Part shown: one piece after another, positions 24,123-33,200 of the stretch
Numbering within the stretch: position 1 is the stretch's first letter
Layout: each line of letters starts with the position of its first letter
IMG/VR virus record: IMGVR_UViG_3300028844_003474
Location: 1-64,000 of that record
Length of the DNA: 64,000 nucleotides
Reading direction: 5' to 3' (one strand)
DNA from: a virus
Translations under genes and position numbers: made by a program
The notes under the pieces: generated by a model
What the model was told of the DNA's origin: nothing
Database searches by the model: none
The model's input: the letters and a program-made list of their open reading frames with translations, nothing else

Positions 24123-24551
24123 ATGCAAGAACTATTTTATGCAGTTGTAGCAGTTGCCATGGCTATGGCTGCAGTCACAGTTTTCTATCTATCGTACAAT
24201 ATTTCAGAAGCTAAAGCTTTGCGTAAAGCGTGCGATCATTGTAATTCTTATCTTAAAGAGTTAGAAGCAAAGAACACTAAGTTAAAATCACAGATAGAAA
24301 GAGCAGAAACAAAGTCTGCAATGTACTATGCTGTGAATCGAAGTCTAAAAGAGACTATTGACGTAATCCATACAGATCATAAAACGCTTGTAATCAAGTG
24401 GAGTACAGTTGAATCTGCATATCATAAGCTTCTTGAGCAACTGGAACAATTTACTTCAGAGGCTGAAGATCTAAGAGAATTAGAAAAAGACAATAATCAG
24501 CTTAGTATATTCTCTCAAATTAATAACGCAATAAAAACCCCTATGGAATAA
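24123..24551 (+). CDS. membrane-anchored coiled-coil protein
   Basis: A 142-residue protein. Residues about 4-25 (LFYAVVAVAMAMAAVTVFYL) form one membrane helix; the remainder is a long charged coiled coil. The layout (N-terminal anchor plus coiled coil) is that of i-spanins but also of many small phage membrane proteins, and the gene is 2.4 kb before the lysis cassette. Its stop overlaps the next start (TAATGA). Confidence 0.55.
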   Translation: MQELFYAVVAVAMAMAAVTVFYLSYNISEAKALRKACDHCNSYLKELEAKNTKLKSQIERAETKSAMYYAVNRSLKETIDVIHTDHKTLVIKWSTVESAYHKLLEQLEQFTSEAEDLRELEKDNNQLSIFSQINNAIKTPME

Positions 24552-24874
24552 TGATAGACGAGCTTCTTTACGAAGAGGACGACAACCCAGACAAAAACGA
24601 AGACTCAACAAAAGAACTATCTAATGATTTAACTACTGTTAAATGGTGTACAGTAGTCCTTAGATCTATTAAAAGAGCTTTTAAAGAGAATCGAACACAG
24701 GTTATTTTATCTGATGAATTCCAGGCTACGTATCCAATGGGTGCGTGGCCTATTTTATTAGATCAAATTAGAAAGCTCATGGAAACTATGGAAGACTATG
24801 AGCGATGCATTGAAATAGTAGAGTTAAAAGAAGATGTAAATATAAAATTACTTACAGAAAATGTTTCAGAATAA
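24551..24874 (+). CDS. hypothetical acidic protein
   Basis: A 107-residue protein with an acidic start (MIDELLYEEDDNPDKNEDST) followed by two predicted helices rich in Leu, Ile and charged residues. It lies between overlapping neighbours in a three-gene unit. No family recognised. Confidence 0.55.
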   Translation: MIDELLYEEDDNPDKNEDSTKELSNDLTTVKWCTVVLRSIKRAFKENRTQVILSDEFQATYPMGAWPILLDQIRKLMETMEDYERCIEIVELKEDVNIKLLTENVSE

Positions 24875-25094
24875 AGAATGGCAACAAAAATTAAACGCTA
24901 GCATAAACAAGGGTGACTTCCTATTATTCCTGTCACCTGAAAATACAGAGCGATACGATTTTTTAGTTACAAGCCTTCCCCCAGAGTATCAGCCTCTCAT
25001 ACATGCTGCATTTTACGTGTTTCAAGATGAGAAAATGATACAAGAGTTATACAAGGCGGTGCCTGCCTTAGTAAAAGGTGCAATTAAGTCATAA
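24861..25094 (+). CDS. small hypothetical protein
   Basis: A 77-residue, mainly helical protein (MFQNKEWQQKLNASINKGDF, ending LVKGAIKS), overlapping the upstream gene by 14 nt. The part from about residue 48 has hydrophobic helices (IHAAFYVFQ and ALVKGAI). Unknown function. Confidence 0.55.
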   Translation: MFQNKEWQQKLNASINKGDFLLFLSPENTERYDFLVTSLPPEYQPLIHAAFYVFQDEKMIQELYKAVPALVKGAIKS

Positions 25095-25111
25095 TATATA
25101 AAAATAAGAAC

Positions 25112-25582
25112 ATGGCTACAACAGAATATTTTAGTGAAGTCGTAGAAGTTTCTAACGACAAGCAAGACAAGAGCGGTAACACTTACCGTACTATTAGAGT
25201 TCAGGCAACGCCTGCAGTGAGTCGGACTAATCCGTTTACAAAACAAGAGGAAGTGTGCCCCGGTACATCACGTACGTTTACTGTCAATTCATGGCAGGGC
25301 GGCGTTGATTCTCCATGGAATCACATTTTTAACATGCCTGCAGGTACTCCAGTACTTGGAACACAGGTTAAGTTAGATGTGCAACCGTACGAGATTGACG
25401 GAAAAACGTTTACCACAGCCACTATTCTCGTTCCTGATACAGAGGATAGTCCCACATGGACACGGAGTTTAGACACTGTGTTACGCTGGGACAACTTTAC
25501 TCCTGCAGGTAGTTTCGTCCCTCCGATTAATGTTATCGAAGAGACTGCTACAGAAGAAGTTACAGAGGCTTTAGAAGTCTAA
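25112..25582 (+). CDS. hypothetical, probably highly expressed protein with OB-fold-like pattern
   Basis: A 156-residue protein starting MATTEYFSEVVEVSNDKQDK. Long strands (TYRTIRVQATPAVSR, then VLGTQVKLDVQPYEIDGKTF and TTATILVPDT) could form a five-stranded barrel such as an OB fold, and the tail is acidic (Glu/Thr-rich), as in some single-strand-binding proteins. GC content is above the local average and a strong terminator follows, both signs of high expression. A second ssDNA-binding protein is one option; the OB idea is pattern-based and uncertain. Confidence 0.5.
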   Translation: MATTEYFSEVVEVSNDKQDKSGNTYRTIRVQATPAVSRTNPFTKQEEVCPGTSRTFTVNSWQGGVDSPWNHIFNMPAGTPVLGTQVKLDVQPYEIDGKTFTTATILVPDTEDSPTWTRSLDTVLRWDNFTPAGSFVPPINVIEETATEEVTEALEV

Positions 25583-25629
25583 TTTAACTTAGGATAAAAC
25601 AAAAACTAGACTAGTGTTTCATAACTCTT

Positions 25630-25654
25630 GGGGGGTTTTCTAGTTCCCCCTTTT
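25630..25654 (+). terminator. intrinsic terminator
   Basis: GGGGG pairs with CCCCC around about 10 bases (TTTTCTAGTT) and is followed by TTTTCC. It closes the unit ending with the gene at 25112. Confidence 0.8.
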
Positions 25655-25671
25655 CCTAAAAACATTACAAA

Positions 25672-26340
25672 ATGCCAAACAATACTTATTGTGAAGTAAT
25701 AATTCAAGGGTTAAACCCTGAAATTACATTGGTAGCAAATCGTTTAAATACTTTAGAAACAGATCCTCACGACCGTGATGGGTTTTTAAAAAGTTTTTTA
25801 GATGATCCAGGAGAGGATGCTCAAGGCAGAATAAAAAAAGATGCAAATAACATTCGTTCTCAAGAGTGGGGAACTAAATGGGATGTCTACAGTGTACGCA
25901 ATGTAAGTTTCACTGAGATTCCTGAAGATCAAAAAAACCACTTTACTTATGACGGTGAAATTGAATGCATTTGGGAATCAGCTTGGTCTCCTCCTATAGA
26001 AGGGCTTATAAAGCTATCTAAAAAACATAAGCTTACTATTCAAATTAAGTACGAAGATGAAGGTATGGCTTTTGTTGGCATGTATAAAGTGATTGAAGGT
26101 GAGCCTGTCTTTGATTATTGTTTTCAAGGTGATCAAATCATTGAGGGTTTGTATCGAGTATTTGGAATAGACAGGCTGCGAGATTATTTCAAATTTCACT
26201 TTGAAAACAACCATAATAGCGCTTTTACATTGCTTACAAACCAAAAGCACTGGATGTCCAGAGACATTATGCTAGACTTAATCAATGATTTTTTGATTAA
26301 GCTAAAACCAAAGGACATTAGACCTTTAATACTAGATTAA
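25672..26340 (+). CDS. YubB/DUF1281-like ferredoxin-fold protein
   Basis: A 222-residue protein. The phrases EWGTKWDVYSVRN and IECIWESAWSPPIEGLIKLS, followed by KLTIQIKYEDEGMAFVGMY, match the pattern of the YubB ferredoxin-like domain found in plasmid and phage proteins (W-G-T-K-W ... A-W-S-x-P ... y-E-e-g ... G). The molecular role of this family is not known to me. The last ~70 residues are helical and specific to this protein. It starts a unit after a terminator and precedes a small basic protein. Confidence 0.6.
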   Translation: MPNNTYCEVIIQGLNPEITLVANRLNTLETDPHDRDGFLKSFLDDPGEDAQGRIKKDANNIRSQEWGTKWDVYSVRNVSFTEIPEDQKNHFTYDGEIECIWESAWSPPIEGLIKLSKKHKLTIQIKYEDEGMAFVGMYKVIEGEPVFDYCFQGDQIIEGLYRVFGIDRLRDYFKFHFENNHNSAFTLLTNQKHWMSRDIMLDLINDFLIKLKPKDIRPLILD

Positions 26341-26343
26341 AAT

Positions 26344-26772
26344 ATGATTACAAGAAAAAACTCTCCATATACTCCTGAAATAAACGATTACATACTTAAA
26401 AATATGAATTTGCGTTTATTGCGAGGGAGATACACTCGTTATTCCGCAGCAAAAGGTGTAGCAAATGAGCTTCATGTTAAGTTTAAAAAGAATTTTAAAG
26501 CCAATGCTATAATGCAAAAGTGGACAAAGCTGAATAATGCAGCTATTCCAGAGCATAGAATCAAATGGAATACTAGTAGACGCTGCTATATACCCTTTAT
26601 GGCAGGAGTTCAACGCGTTTCTAACATTGATTTAAGCAAGAGCATTGAAAAAACTGTAAATGAAGTCAGGCAACTTACTGATTCATTTCAAGTCTTAAAC
26701 TATGTCGATCCTAAAAGTATTGAAATTCATTCTACCCCAGGTAGCTTGAAAGTTCGTATTAACATGGATTAA
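26344..26772 (+). CDS. small basic protein, possible DNA-binding
   Basis: A 142-residue protein. The basic N-terminal ~75 residues (SPYTPEINDYILKNMNLRLL, then RYSAAKGVANELHVKFKKNF) have a helix-helix-recognition-helix look reminiscent of Myb/SANT or homeodomain-like folds; then comes a linker and a short beta C-terminus. A DNA-binding role is inferred from charge and pattern only. A strong hairpin follows its stop. Confidence 0.5.
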   Translation: MITRKNSPYTPEINDYILKNMNLRLLRGRYTRYSAAKGVANELHVKFKKNFKANAIMQKWTKLNNAAIPEHRIKWNTSRRCYIPFMAGVQRVSNIDLSKSIEKTVNEVRQLTDSFQVLNYVDPKSIEIHSTPGSLKVRINMD

Positions 26773-26778
26773 TACATT

Positions 26779-26820
26779 TGTAATGTTAGAGGAGTCTAAA
26801 TCGGGCTCCTCTACATTACA
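26779..26820 (+). terminator. strong hairpin, terminator-like
   Basis: TGTAATGT plus AGAGGAG pair with CTCCTCT plus ACATTACA (15 bp, one bulged T) around an 11-nt loop. It lies 7 bp after the stop of the 142-residue gene. The downstream U-tract is poor, so it may instead protect the mRNA end or be processed. Confidence 0.6.
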
Positions 26821-26827
26821 TTAATGT

Positions 26828-26855
26828 TGACTAAAAAATTTGTCACATTTAGTCA
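26828..26855 (+). promoter_or_regulatory. inverted repeat ending at the ATG of the 28-residue membrane peptide
   Basis: TGACTAAA (26828-26835) and TTTAGTCA (26848-26855) form an 8-bp inverted repeat whose last base is the A of the start codon. It could be an operator or an RNA hairpin that controls translation of the first gene of the lysis-like cassette. Confidence 0.5.
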
Positions 26856-26941
26856 TGGAATTTATAAAAGAGAATTGGATTGATTTTACGTGCGCTGTTT
26901 ACTTTGTAGCAGCCTTTATTTTATTTACACTACTGACATGA
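26855..26941 (+). CDS. tiny membrane peptide (28 residues), possible holin-like
   Basis: A 28-residue frame: a short soluble start (MEFIKENWIDF) followed by one hydrophobic helix (TCAVYFVAAFILFTLLT). Its TGA overlaps the ATG of the lipoprotein gene (ATGA). Single-span peptides next to an endolysin often act as holins or antiholins, but 28 residues is very short. The hydrophobic helix, coupling and position are the only support. Confidence 0.45.
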   Translation: MEFIKENWIDFTCAVYFVAAFILFTLLT

Positions 26942-27225
26942 ATAAAAGTTTTTACTTCCTCTTGTTGCTTACGCCAACTGCGTGCACTGGTCCTGATATT
27001 CAAACAGATGTATACACCTATGGATACTCTAATGGTGTAGAAACTTATGAAGGATGGCAGCAATGTGATTTTAAAAGTTGCGAGGAAGTAGAATGTTGTA
27101 TAACTTCAAACATAGATGGAGCTATTATAACCTATGCTCCGTACGGGTACGATAGTTTAGTCATACAAATAGACTGTTGGACTAATGAGTGCCCAGACAC
27201 AGTTTACACACATCTATACAACTGA
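26938..27225 (+). CDS. small predicted lipoprotein, lysis-cassette neighbour
   Basis: A 95-residue protein with a lipoprotein signal (MNKSFYFLLLLTPTACTGPD): basic start, Leu run, then a lipobox-like P-T-A-C with the acylated Cys about residue 16. The mature part is Cys- and Tyr-rich (CDFKSCEEVECC and CWTNECPD), likely disulfide-bonded in the periplasm. Longer upstream starts would destroy the signal. It overlaps the amidase gene (TGATG). An outer-membrane spanin or a superinfection-blocking lipoprotein are the main options. Confidence 0.65.
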   Translation: MNKSFYFLLLLTPTACTGPDIQTDVYTYGYSNGVETYEGWQQCDFKSCEEVECCITSNIDGAIITYAPYGYDSLVIQIDCWTNECPDTVYTHLYN

Positions 27226-27671
27226 TGAACAAGAGAGATTTAAGTAGTATTGACACTATTGTCATTCATACTACTGCAACCCAAGAGAATCAAGAGGTTA
27301 CTATCGAACAAATCGATATGTGGCACAAAAAGAGAGGATGGGACATGGTGGGTTACCACTATGTTGTAGATCTGCAAGGTAAAGTTCATAAAGGCAGATG
27401 TATTACTCAAGTTGGAGCCCATGTTAAAGGGCACAACAAAACGAGTATAGGCATTTGCTATGTAGGAGGCCTTGATGAGAATGGAGACGCCAAAGACACT
27501 CTTAGGCCTATTCAAAAAAATGCTATTGGCTTTATGCTTTTAGCTTTAAAAGCGGTCTTGCAGCAACCTATGGTTGTAAAAGGCCATAAAGAATTCACTA
27601 ATAAAGCATGTCCATGTTTCGAAGTAAAAGACAAATTTGCATGGGAAATAGAGCAGTTAGCTATGGAGTAA
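27225..27671 (+). CDS. N-acetylmuramoyl-L-alanine amidase, T7-lysozyme type endolysin
   Basis: A 148-residue amidase that cuts peptidoglycan between MurNAc and L-Ala. Zinc ligands are H15 (VIHTTA), H121 (KGHKEF) and C129 (KACPCF), with catalytic Y44 (GYHYVV) and K127; spacing is almost identical to T7 lysozyme (H17, Y46, H122, K128, C130), and the length is also similar. No signal peptide is visible, so a holin or other export route is needed. T7 lysozyme also inhibits its RNA polymerase; whether that holds here is unknown. Overlaps with lipoprotein genes on both sides mark a lysis cassette. Confidence 0.92.
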   Translation: MNKRDLSSIDTIVIHTTATQENQEVTIEQIDMWHKKRGWDMVGYHYVVDLQGKVHKGRCITQVGAHVKGHNKTSIGICYVGGLDENGDAKDTLRPIQKNAIGFMLLALKAVLQQPMVVKGHKEFTNKACPCFEVKDKFAWEIEQLAME

Positions 27672-28054
27672 TATCCTTTTGTTTACTGTTTTTCTCTTCC
27701 TGTTACATACAACGTGAGCCCTGTCCTGCTTATGTAGATGACGCTGTGCCTGCGGGTACATATGACTACAATGGACCTTACGAATGTTCTAGATGGTACG
27801 AGCATAGATACGGATGGATTTGGAGTTCCGACAGCAAAGACGATGCTTTGTATCTCTGGTGGGAAATAACTCAACGTCCTATGTACTTTGAACAAGACGG
27901 AGAGTTTCGTTTTACAGTACGTTCTGACGACCAATTCGAATATAACTTCTTCGCGTTAGTAGAAAGCGCTAGCTGGCAAGACACTATTGGTCACATGCAG
28001 TATTACATTACTACTGATAGGGCTCGTAAATATTGGGACAAAGTACCACTATGA
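27641..28054 (+). CDS. predicted lipoprotein overlapping the amidase gene
   Basis: A 137-residue protein whose best start is the ATG at 27641, inside the amidase gene (31-nt overlap). It then begins MGNRAVSYGVISFCLLFFSS followed by the lipobox Cys (F-S-S-C). The mature part is rich in Trp, Tyr and Asp (SRWYEHRYGWIWSS and LYLWWEITQRPMYF), suggesting a compact beta domain in the periplasm or at the outer membrane. Its stop overlaps the DNA polymerase start (ATGA). Possible o-spanin or surface protein; no family recognised. Confidence 0.6.
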   Translation: MGNRAVSYGVISFCLLFFSSCYIQREPCPAYVDDAVPAGTYDYNGPYECSRWYEHRYGWIWSSDSKDDALYLWWEITQRPMYFEQDGEFRFTVRSDDQFEYNFFALVESASWQDTIGHMQYYITTDRARKYWDKVPL

Positions 28055-29940
28055 TATACTTAGTGTCACCTCAACAAATTATACTGACAGACGTAGTAAA
28101 ACAAATTACAGCGTCTGAAGCGCACCGAATACTAAAAGATGCAACCTACCTTCAAGTAGATTGTGAGACTACAGGCTTAAATCATATTGAGAATAAGCTG
28201 TTATTAATCCAAGTTGGTACAGCTGAACACCAAGTATTATGGGATGTTCGAGATGAAATGTATCTAACGTTACGATTAATCTTAGAAGATCGTCGAATCA
28301 AAATATTGCACAATGCAAGTTTTGACTACAAATTTCTCAGACAAGCTGATATTCAGCTTTTTAAAGTCTGGGATACCCTTGTAGTAGAAAAGTTATTACA
28401 TAACGGAGAAACAACTCCTAGAGGGTTTTTTAGGCTAATTAACCTAGTAGATCGTTATGAAAATGTAGAATTAAATAAAGAGCAACAAAAAAGTTTTATA
28501 GATCATGGAGGAGAATTTAGTATGGATCAGCTCGTATATGCAGCTAACGACGTTCGATATCTGGAGTCAATACGAGAACAACAGCTTAAGCACTTAAAAC
28601 AAAACGCTTTACTACAATGTGCTAAACTTGAGTGTGAAGCTGTGCTTGCTTTTGCTGACATTGAATACAATGGCATGACTGTTAATAGAGAAGCATGGCT
28701 TAATCTAGCTAACAAGGCCAAAGACAATGCTGTTTCTAGCCAATCTAAATTGAATCAGATTTTACTAGATGATTCTAAATTTAAAAAGTTTGTTCCCAAA
28801 ACGTATCAATCGTCATTGTTTGGAGATGAGACAAATGACAAGTTAAATAGCATTTCTGTCAATTGGTCTAGTCCAACTCAAGTGTTGCCTATACTGCAAC
28901 AGATAGTACCAGAGCTTGAAAATTGTGACACAAAACAGTTAGCATTAGCTTACAATGAAAGACATGAGCTAATTAAGCTTTATATTAAGTTTAGAGAAAA
29001 CAGCAAACTGTCTACTTCATTTGGTCAAGAGTGGCTTGATAAGCACGTTAGTAGCGATGGCAAAGTTCATACAAACTTTCAACAAATATTACGTACGGGT
29101 CGAGTCTCAAGCTCAAACCCTAACATGCAACAAATACCAGCTAATAATGAATATCGCAACTGTTTTATCTGCCCTGAAGGGTGGTCGTACATTTCGTCTG
29201 ACTTCTCGTCCCAAGAACTTTGCATTATTGCCTATGGTTCAAAAGATCCTGTTTGGCTCGAGTCCCTCGAAAGAGGAGAAGACCTTCACTCAGTCTGTGC
29301 GGATCTCGTCTACGGTGATACCTGGCAACAGGCAGCGGAACCAGACTGTGATTACTTACAATCCAGACAAAAGTGTTCGTGTCCAAAGCACAAAAAATTA
29401 CGAACTGCAGTAAAGAGCATTAATTTTGGCCTTGCATATGGTATGGGACCAAATAAGCTTGCAAATCAATTACAAATCAGTGTTGATGAAGCATCTGAAC
29501 TTATTAATAAGTATTTTAAAGTCTTTCCATCCATTAGAAACTTTCTTGACACCAACGCCAAGTTTGGTAAAGAGAAAGGATTCATTAGAACAATGGAACC
29601 TTATCGACGCATACGTTATTTCCCTAGTTGGAAAGGACGAGCTACAGACAAGGCTGATATGGGAAAAATTGACCGAATGTCTCGCAACACTCCCATCCAG
29701 GGAACAGCGGGAGACATGACTAAAGAAGCTATGATTAGATGTCGTCGTGAATTTATGAATAAAAGCGACATTAAAATGGTTATGGTGGTACATGACCAAA
29801 TTGACTTTATAGTCAAAGATCATACAATTGAATATTACACTAAAAGAATAACCCGCCACATGGAAGCTGCTGGTAAATCTATTATCACTAATGGTTTACT
29901 TAAAGCAGACACCACTGTAGCTAAAGCATGGGAAAAATGA
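28051..29940 (+). CDS. polA: family A DNA polymerase with 3'-5' exonuclease
   Basis: A 629-residue replicative polymerase. Exonuclease motifs: DCETTGL (D37, E39), LHNASFDYKFL, and YAANDVRYL. Polymerase motif A is SDFSSQELC (D384), motif B RTAVKSINFGLAYG (R451, K455, Y463), motif C VVHDQID (H581, D582). Two oddities: motif C has Gln where Glu is usual (HDE), and a Cys/His cluster (C433, C442, C444, H447) sits just before motif B in the fingers and may bind zinc. No 5'-3' exonuclease domain. The start is the ATG overlapping the upstream TGA; the TTG at 28033 is less likely. Confidence 0.95.
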   Translation: MIYLVSPQQIILTDVVKQITASEAHRILKDATYLQVDCETTGLNHIENKLLLIQVGTAEHQVLWDVRDEMYLTLRLILEDRRIKILHNASFDYKFLRQADIQLFKVWDTLVVEKLLHNGETTPRGFFRLINLVDRYENVELNKEQQKSFIDHGGEFSMDQLVYAANDVRYLESIREQQLKHLKQNALLQCAKLECEAVLAFADIEYNGMTVNREAWLNLANKAKDNAVSSQSKLNQILLDDSKFKKFVPKTYQSSLFGDETNDKLNSISVNWSSPTQVLPILQQIVPELENCDTKQLALAYNERHELIKLYIKFRENSKLSTSFGQEWLDKHVSSDGKVHTNFQQILRTGRVSSSNPNMQQIPANNEYRNCFICPEGWSYISSDFSSQELCIIAYGSKDPVWLESLERGEDLHSVCADLVYGDTWQQAAEPDCDYLQSRQKCSCPKHKKLRTAVKSINFGLAYGMGPNKLANQLQISVDEASELINKYFKVFPSIRNFLDTNAKFGKEKGFIRTMEPYRRIRYFPSWKGRATDKADMGKIDRMSRNTPIQGTAGDMTKEAMIRCRREFMNKSDIKMVMVVHDQIDFIVKDHTIEYYTKRITRHMEAAGKSIITNGLLKADTTVAKAWEK

Positions 29941-30182
29941 CATTATCCATTGACAATGACCGGTACCTACAACCGGAAGAACCTGATACTCATACGTTTA
30001 AAGTAGATTTAATAGTAACTGTAGTCTACAGTTTTACTACAGAAATTGAAGCTGTAGGCAGAGAAAGCGTAAAAGGTATAGTTGAAGAGAATCAACGCTC
30101 TCTAATAGAAAAAACAGTTGATTTAGGAGAAAAAGATGAAGTTATGTTTGATATAGACTATATTTCTGAAGGACCTGACTGA
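29937..30182 (+). CDS. small acidic hypothetical protein
   Basis: An 81-residue protein starting MTLSIDNDRYLQPEEPDTHT at an ATG overlapping the polymerase TGA; an ATG three codons earlier is also possible. It is acidic, with a beta N-terminal half (FKVDLIVTVVYSFTTEIEAV) and a helical middle. Unknown, perhaps a polymerase-linked accessory. Confidence 0.6.
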   Translation: MTLSIDNDRYLQPEEPDTHTFKVDLIVTVVYSFTTEIEAVGRESVKGIVEENQRSLIEKTVDLGEKDEVMFDIDYISEGPD

Positions 30183-30206
30183 CATACATACGTTTTATCT
30201 ATTTGC

Positions 30207-30252
30207 AATAAGAGTGGTATGCATTACATTGGTGATGCGTACTACTCTTATT
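30207..30252 (+). terminator. 18-bp hairpin between replication genes and the secreted giants
   Basis: The 18-base arm AATAAGAGTGGTATGCAT (30207-30224) pairs completely with 30235-30252, using two G-U pairs, across a 10-nt loop; TTTACATCT follows. It ends 8 bp before the ATG at 30261. It could terminate the upstream unit or shape the 5' end of the mRNA of the secreted proteins. Confidence 0.65.
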
Positions 30253-30260
30253 TACATCTA

Positions 30261-33200
30261 ATGAAAAGTATTTTATCATCAATAGCGTTAGTACTTACAG
30301 CGCTTTCAATAACAGCACAACCGCCTACGCCTGATTTTTCTTGCGGTCCAAGCACTTGGGATGGCCTAGGTAATAACCCTACGCCGGATGCGCAGGCTTT
30401 TATCTGCTATACTACCTCAGCTCCAATAGGTAAATATATTTATTGGAACCCGTTTGTTCATAATCCTGACATGACTGAACTTGCAATGCCTGCTGAGGAC
30501 TTTGCAGACTGGAATTGGGATAATATTTACGGCATGAAAGGTCGTTATGGAATTAATTTTCCTAGCTATTTAGGAGATGGAGATACATTATCTGCTCAAG
30601 TTTTTGAAACAAAACTGAATCCAACTAGTGAACCAGATGGAGATCTTCAAACTTTTACAGATCACCAATTTGATTTTTATGGAGGAAACTACAAGTTCAA
30701 TATTTTACACCTTGAGCAAGGTACTATTGTAAAAGTGCATCCGGGAGCAAGCATTGAGATTCATACTGCGTTAAGCATTGAGTACGGAGCTGTTCTAGAA
30801 ATTATGCCTGGTGCAACTGTATTGCTTAAAGCTACTAGAGACAATATAGCTGTGACTGACGTTCAAGGTGCGATTGAAGGTACTCTACAAAAAGAAGTTT
30901 ACTTTGATGTAAGTGACACTTGGCAAAGTCTTTCTCAATTTAATAAAGAACTTAGGTTTGTATTTAATCCGGGTATGTATAACGTAGACTTACATAAAGT
31001 TGCTTTAGACATACAGGCAGCTGCCACAGTACCATTGGCTTTTGGAAATTCAGAGCCAAGTGTTCAAATTGGTTATTGGGGAAAACGACCCACTTTCATA
31101 GAAACTCAATCTATGTATGACTTTGCTGCAATCCACACATATGAGTCTCCTTCTAGTTCTTTTGAACTTGTTGGAGACTCTAATCTTTTTGTAGGAGAAG
31201 CTGTTTTAAACACAGATGGATTTGTAATTAGCGAAAACGTCGGTCAAGAGTTTGCTTTAAGAACAAACAGCATGGCAGGTCATTTTTATAATTACAACGA
31301 GGGAGTTAGTATTCTCCCGATCTATCCTCCTACAGAAGACATTGGAACATCAGATGAAGCATTGCTAAACCACTGGTTTAACAGCGATGACTTTACAGGA
31401 TTTGCAGATGAGACTATTAACACAACCTCTGATATATCTAGTTTTTCAAAGACTCCAATAGAGTTAGATAGAACTTTTGCAGTGTCTTTAATGGGAGTAA
31501 CTAACAGTTTAGAAGACTTTAAAATTGTAGTTGAAGGTAAGTTTGACAGCAATAAATTTATTTCTGTCCAAAACTCTACTATAAGCCCGACCTTATTTGG
31601 AGTTGAACTCCCTTACCCTGGAGCTACTGCTACTTATATTGGATACCCAGATGCATATCCTGAACAAAGTGTTTTCTTTGAGTCTACTGCTATTGCAGAC
31701 CCTCCAAACAGTCTTTTATTTGGAGTGGATTTGTATTCTAGAACAGGAGCTGATGATTACTCTTTGTACAGAGGAGTAGATTTTAGCGGCTTGTCTGTTT
31801 TAAATAACAGAACAGGAAATTATTTAGATACATATGAAACCTTATTTACACTGCTTGCAACAGCTTTAGACGCTCAGTTAGCTTTGTTTGACATAGCTCC
31901 TCTTATAGGAAGACAAGATAGTCGAGACTTTAAGATTGACGCAGACACAGATAAGATGTATGAGTCTACAAGTGGAGAAGCTTTTCCTATTCCTGTTTCT
32001 AATTTACTTATTTGGGACGACACCGCTCCTCAATACCCAGGCGTAGAAATCACAGACTTTTATAACATAGAAGACATGAAAATCTTCTATGCAATCGGAG
32101 ATACGATTAGACCTGACGAAATGTTAGCCTATAATTACAATAATCCTTGTGATCCACAAACTATTGAAGGTGTAGGATATGACAATTATTCTACGTTTAA
32201 AGAAATAGGACTTAACTGGCTTAATAAAGGAGGCGTTTCAACTAGTGGAGCTCCTGTAGGCTCTCCTCCTGGAAGTGACACTGTTTATGCAACACGTACT
32301 AATGCTCCTGTATACAGAAAGACAGAGCAAGCTTATGTAAATAACAAACCTGTTTTAGGTTCTATGAAAGAAGCTAGAGTTCCTGTAGGACCTGGTAATG
32401 TTGGAAGTACCGAGATTTACGATTGGACTATTGAAGAATTAAACGACATGAACGAGTTTACTCTTTTGCGATTAGCAGGAGTAACTTTGTTAGGCGATAC
32501 GCTTACCATTGCAATTGTTCCTTTAGCTACAGATGAAGACTACAGTGCTACAGACATTGATTTGTTTGAGTCATCGGTTGCTGTAAATCCAATCATGTAT
32601 TTGTTACCTCCAACAGATGTGCATGTAATGAGTCGAAAGTGGGGGTCTTACGGAAGAGGAATTAATGATTTCAATGACTCTCTTCAACTTGTCATAGACT
32701 TTGAGGCTTTAGACTTTGTAACAAATGGAGCTAACAGTTTTTCAAAGCTATTTATTGATGCTCCTGTCAAACAAGTTGGAGCTTGTGGTCTTTCCGGAGA
32801 CAATCTTGTAGTAGCTACATCTACTGGTAATTTATATACCTGGGCTCCAGATTTTGAGTATGAAATTGATATGAATAGCACGTACAATATGCCAAATGAA
32901 AGTGGCAGTAGTGGAGACTACGGTAGCGGAGCTGTAGTTGACTTGTATTTTACTACTACTCAAGCAGACTTTAACGGAGACGGCTGCGTCACAACTGCTG
33001 ATCTTCTTATATTACTTGGTCATTTTGGTACCAATGTTACTCCTGGTAATTTTCAAAGTGTTGCAGCTGATTTAAACTGTGATGGTGTTATTAGTACATC
33101 TGACCTTCTTATCTACTTAGGCTTTTTTGGACAATGCGCTTCTGATAGTGAAATTCCTTCTGAAGAAGCTGGAACTGTCTTACAAAAAAGAGCAGCGTGG

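Noticed and set aside
27240-27515. minus-strand frame opposite the amidase
   Set aside because: Shadow of the amidase gene, whose five active-site residues are all present.
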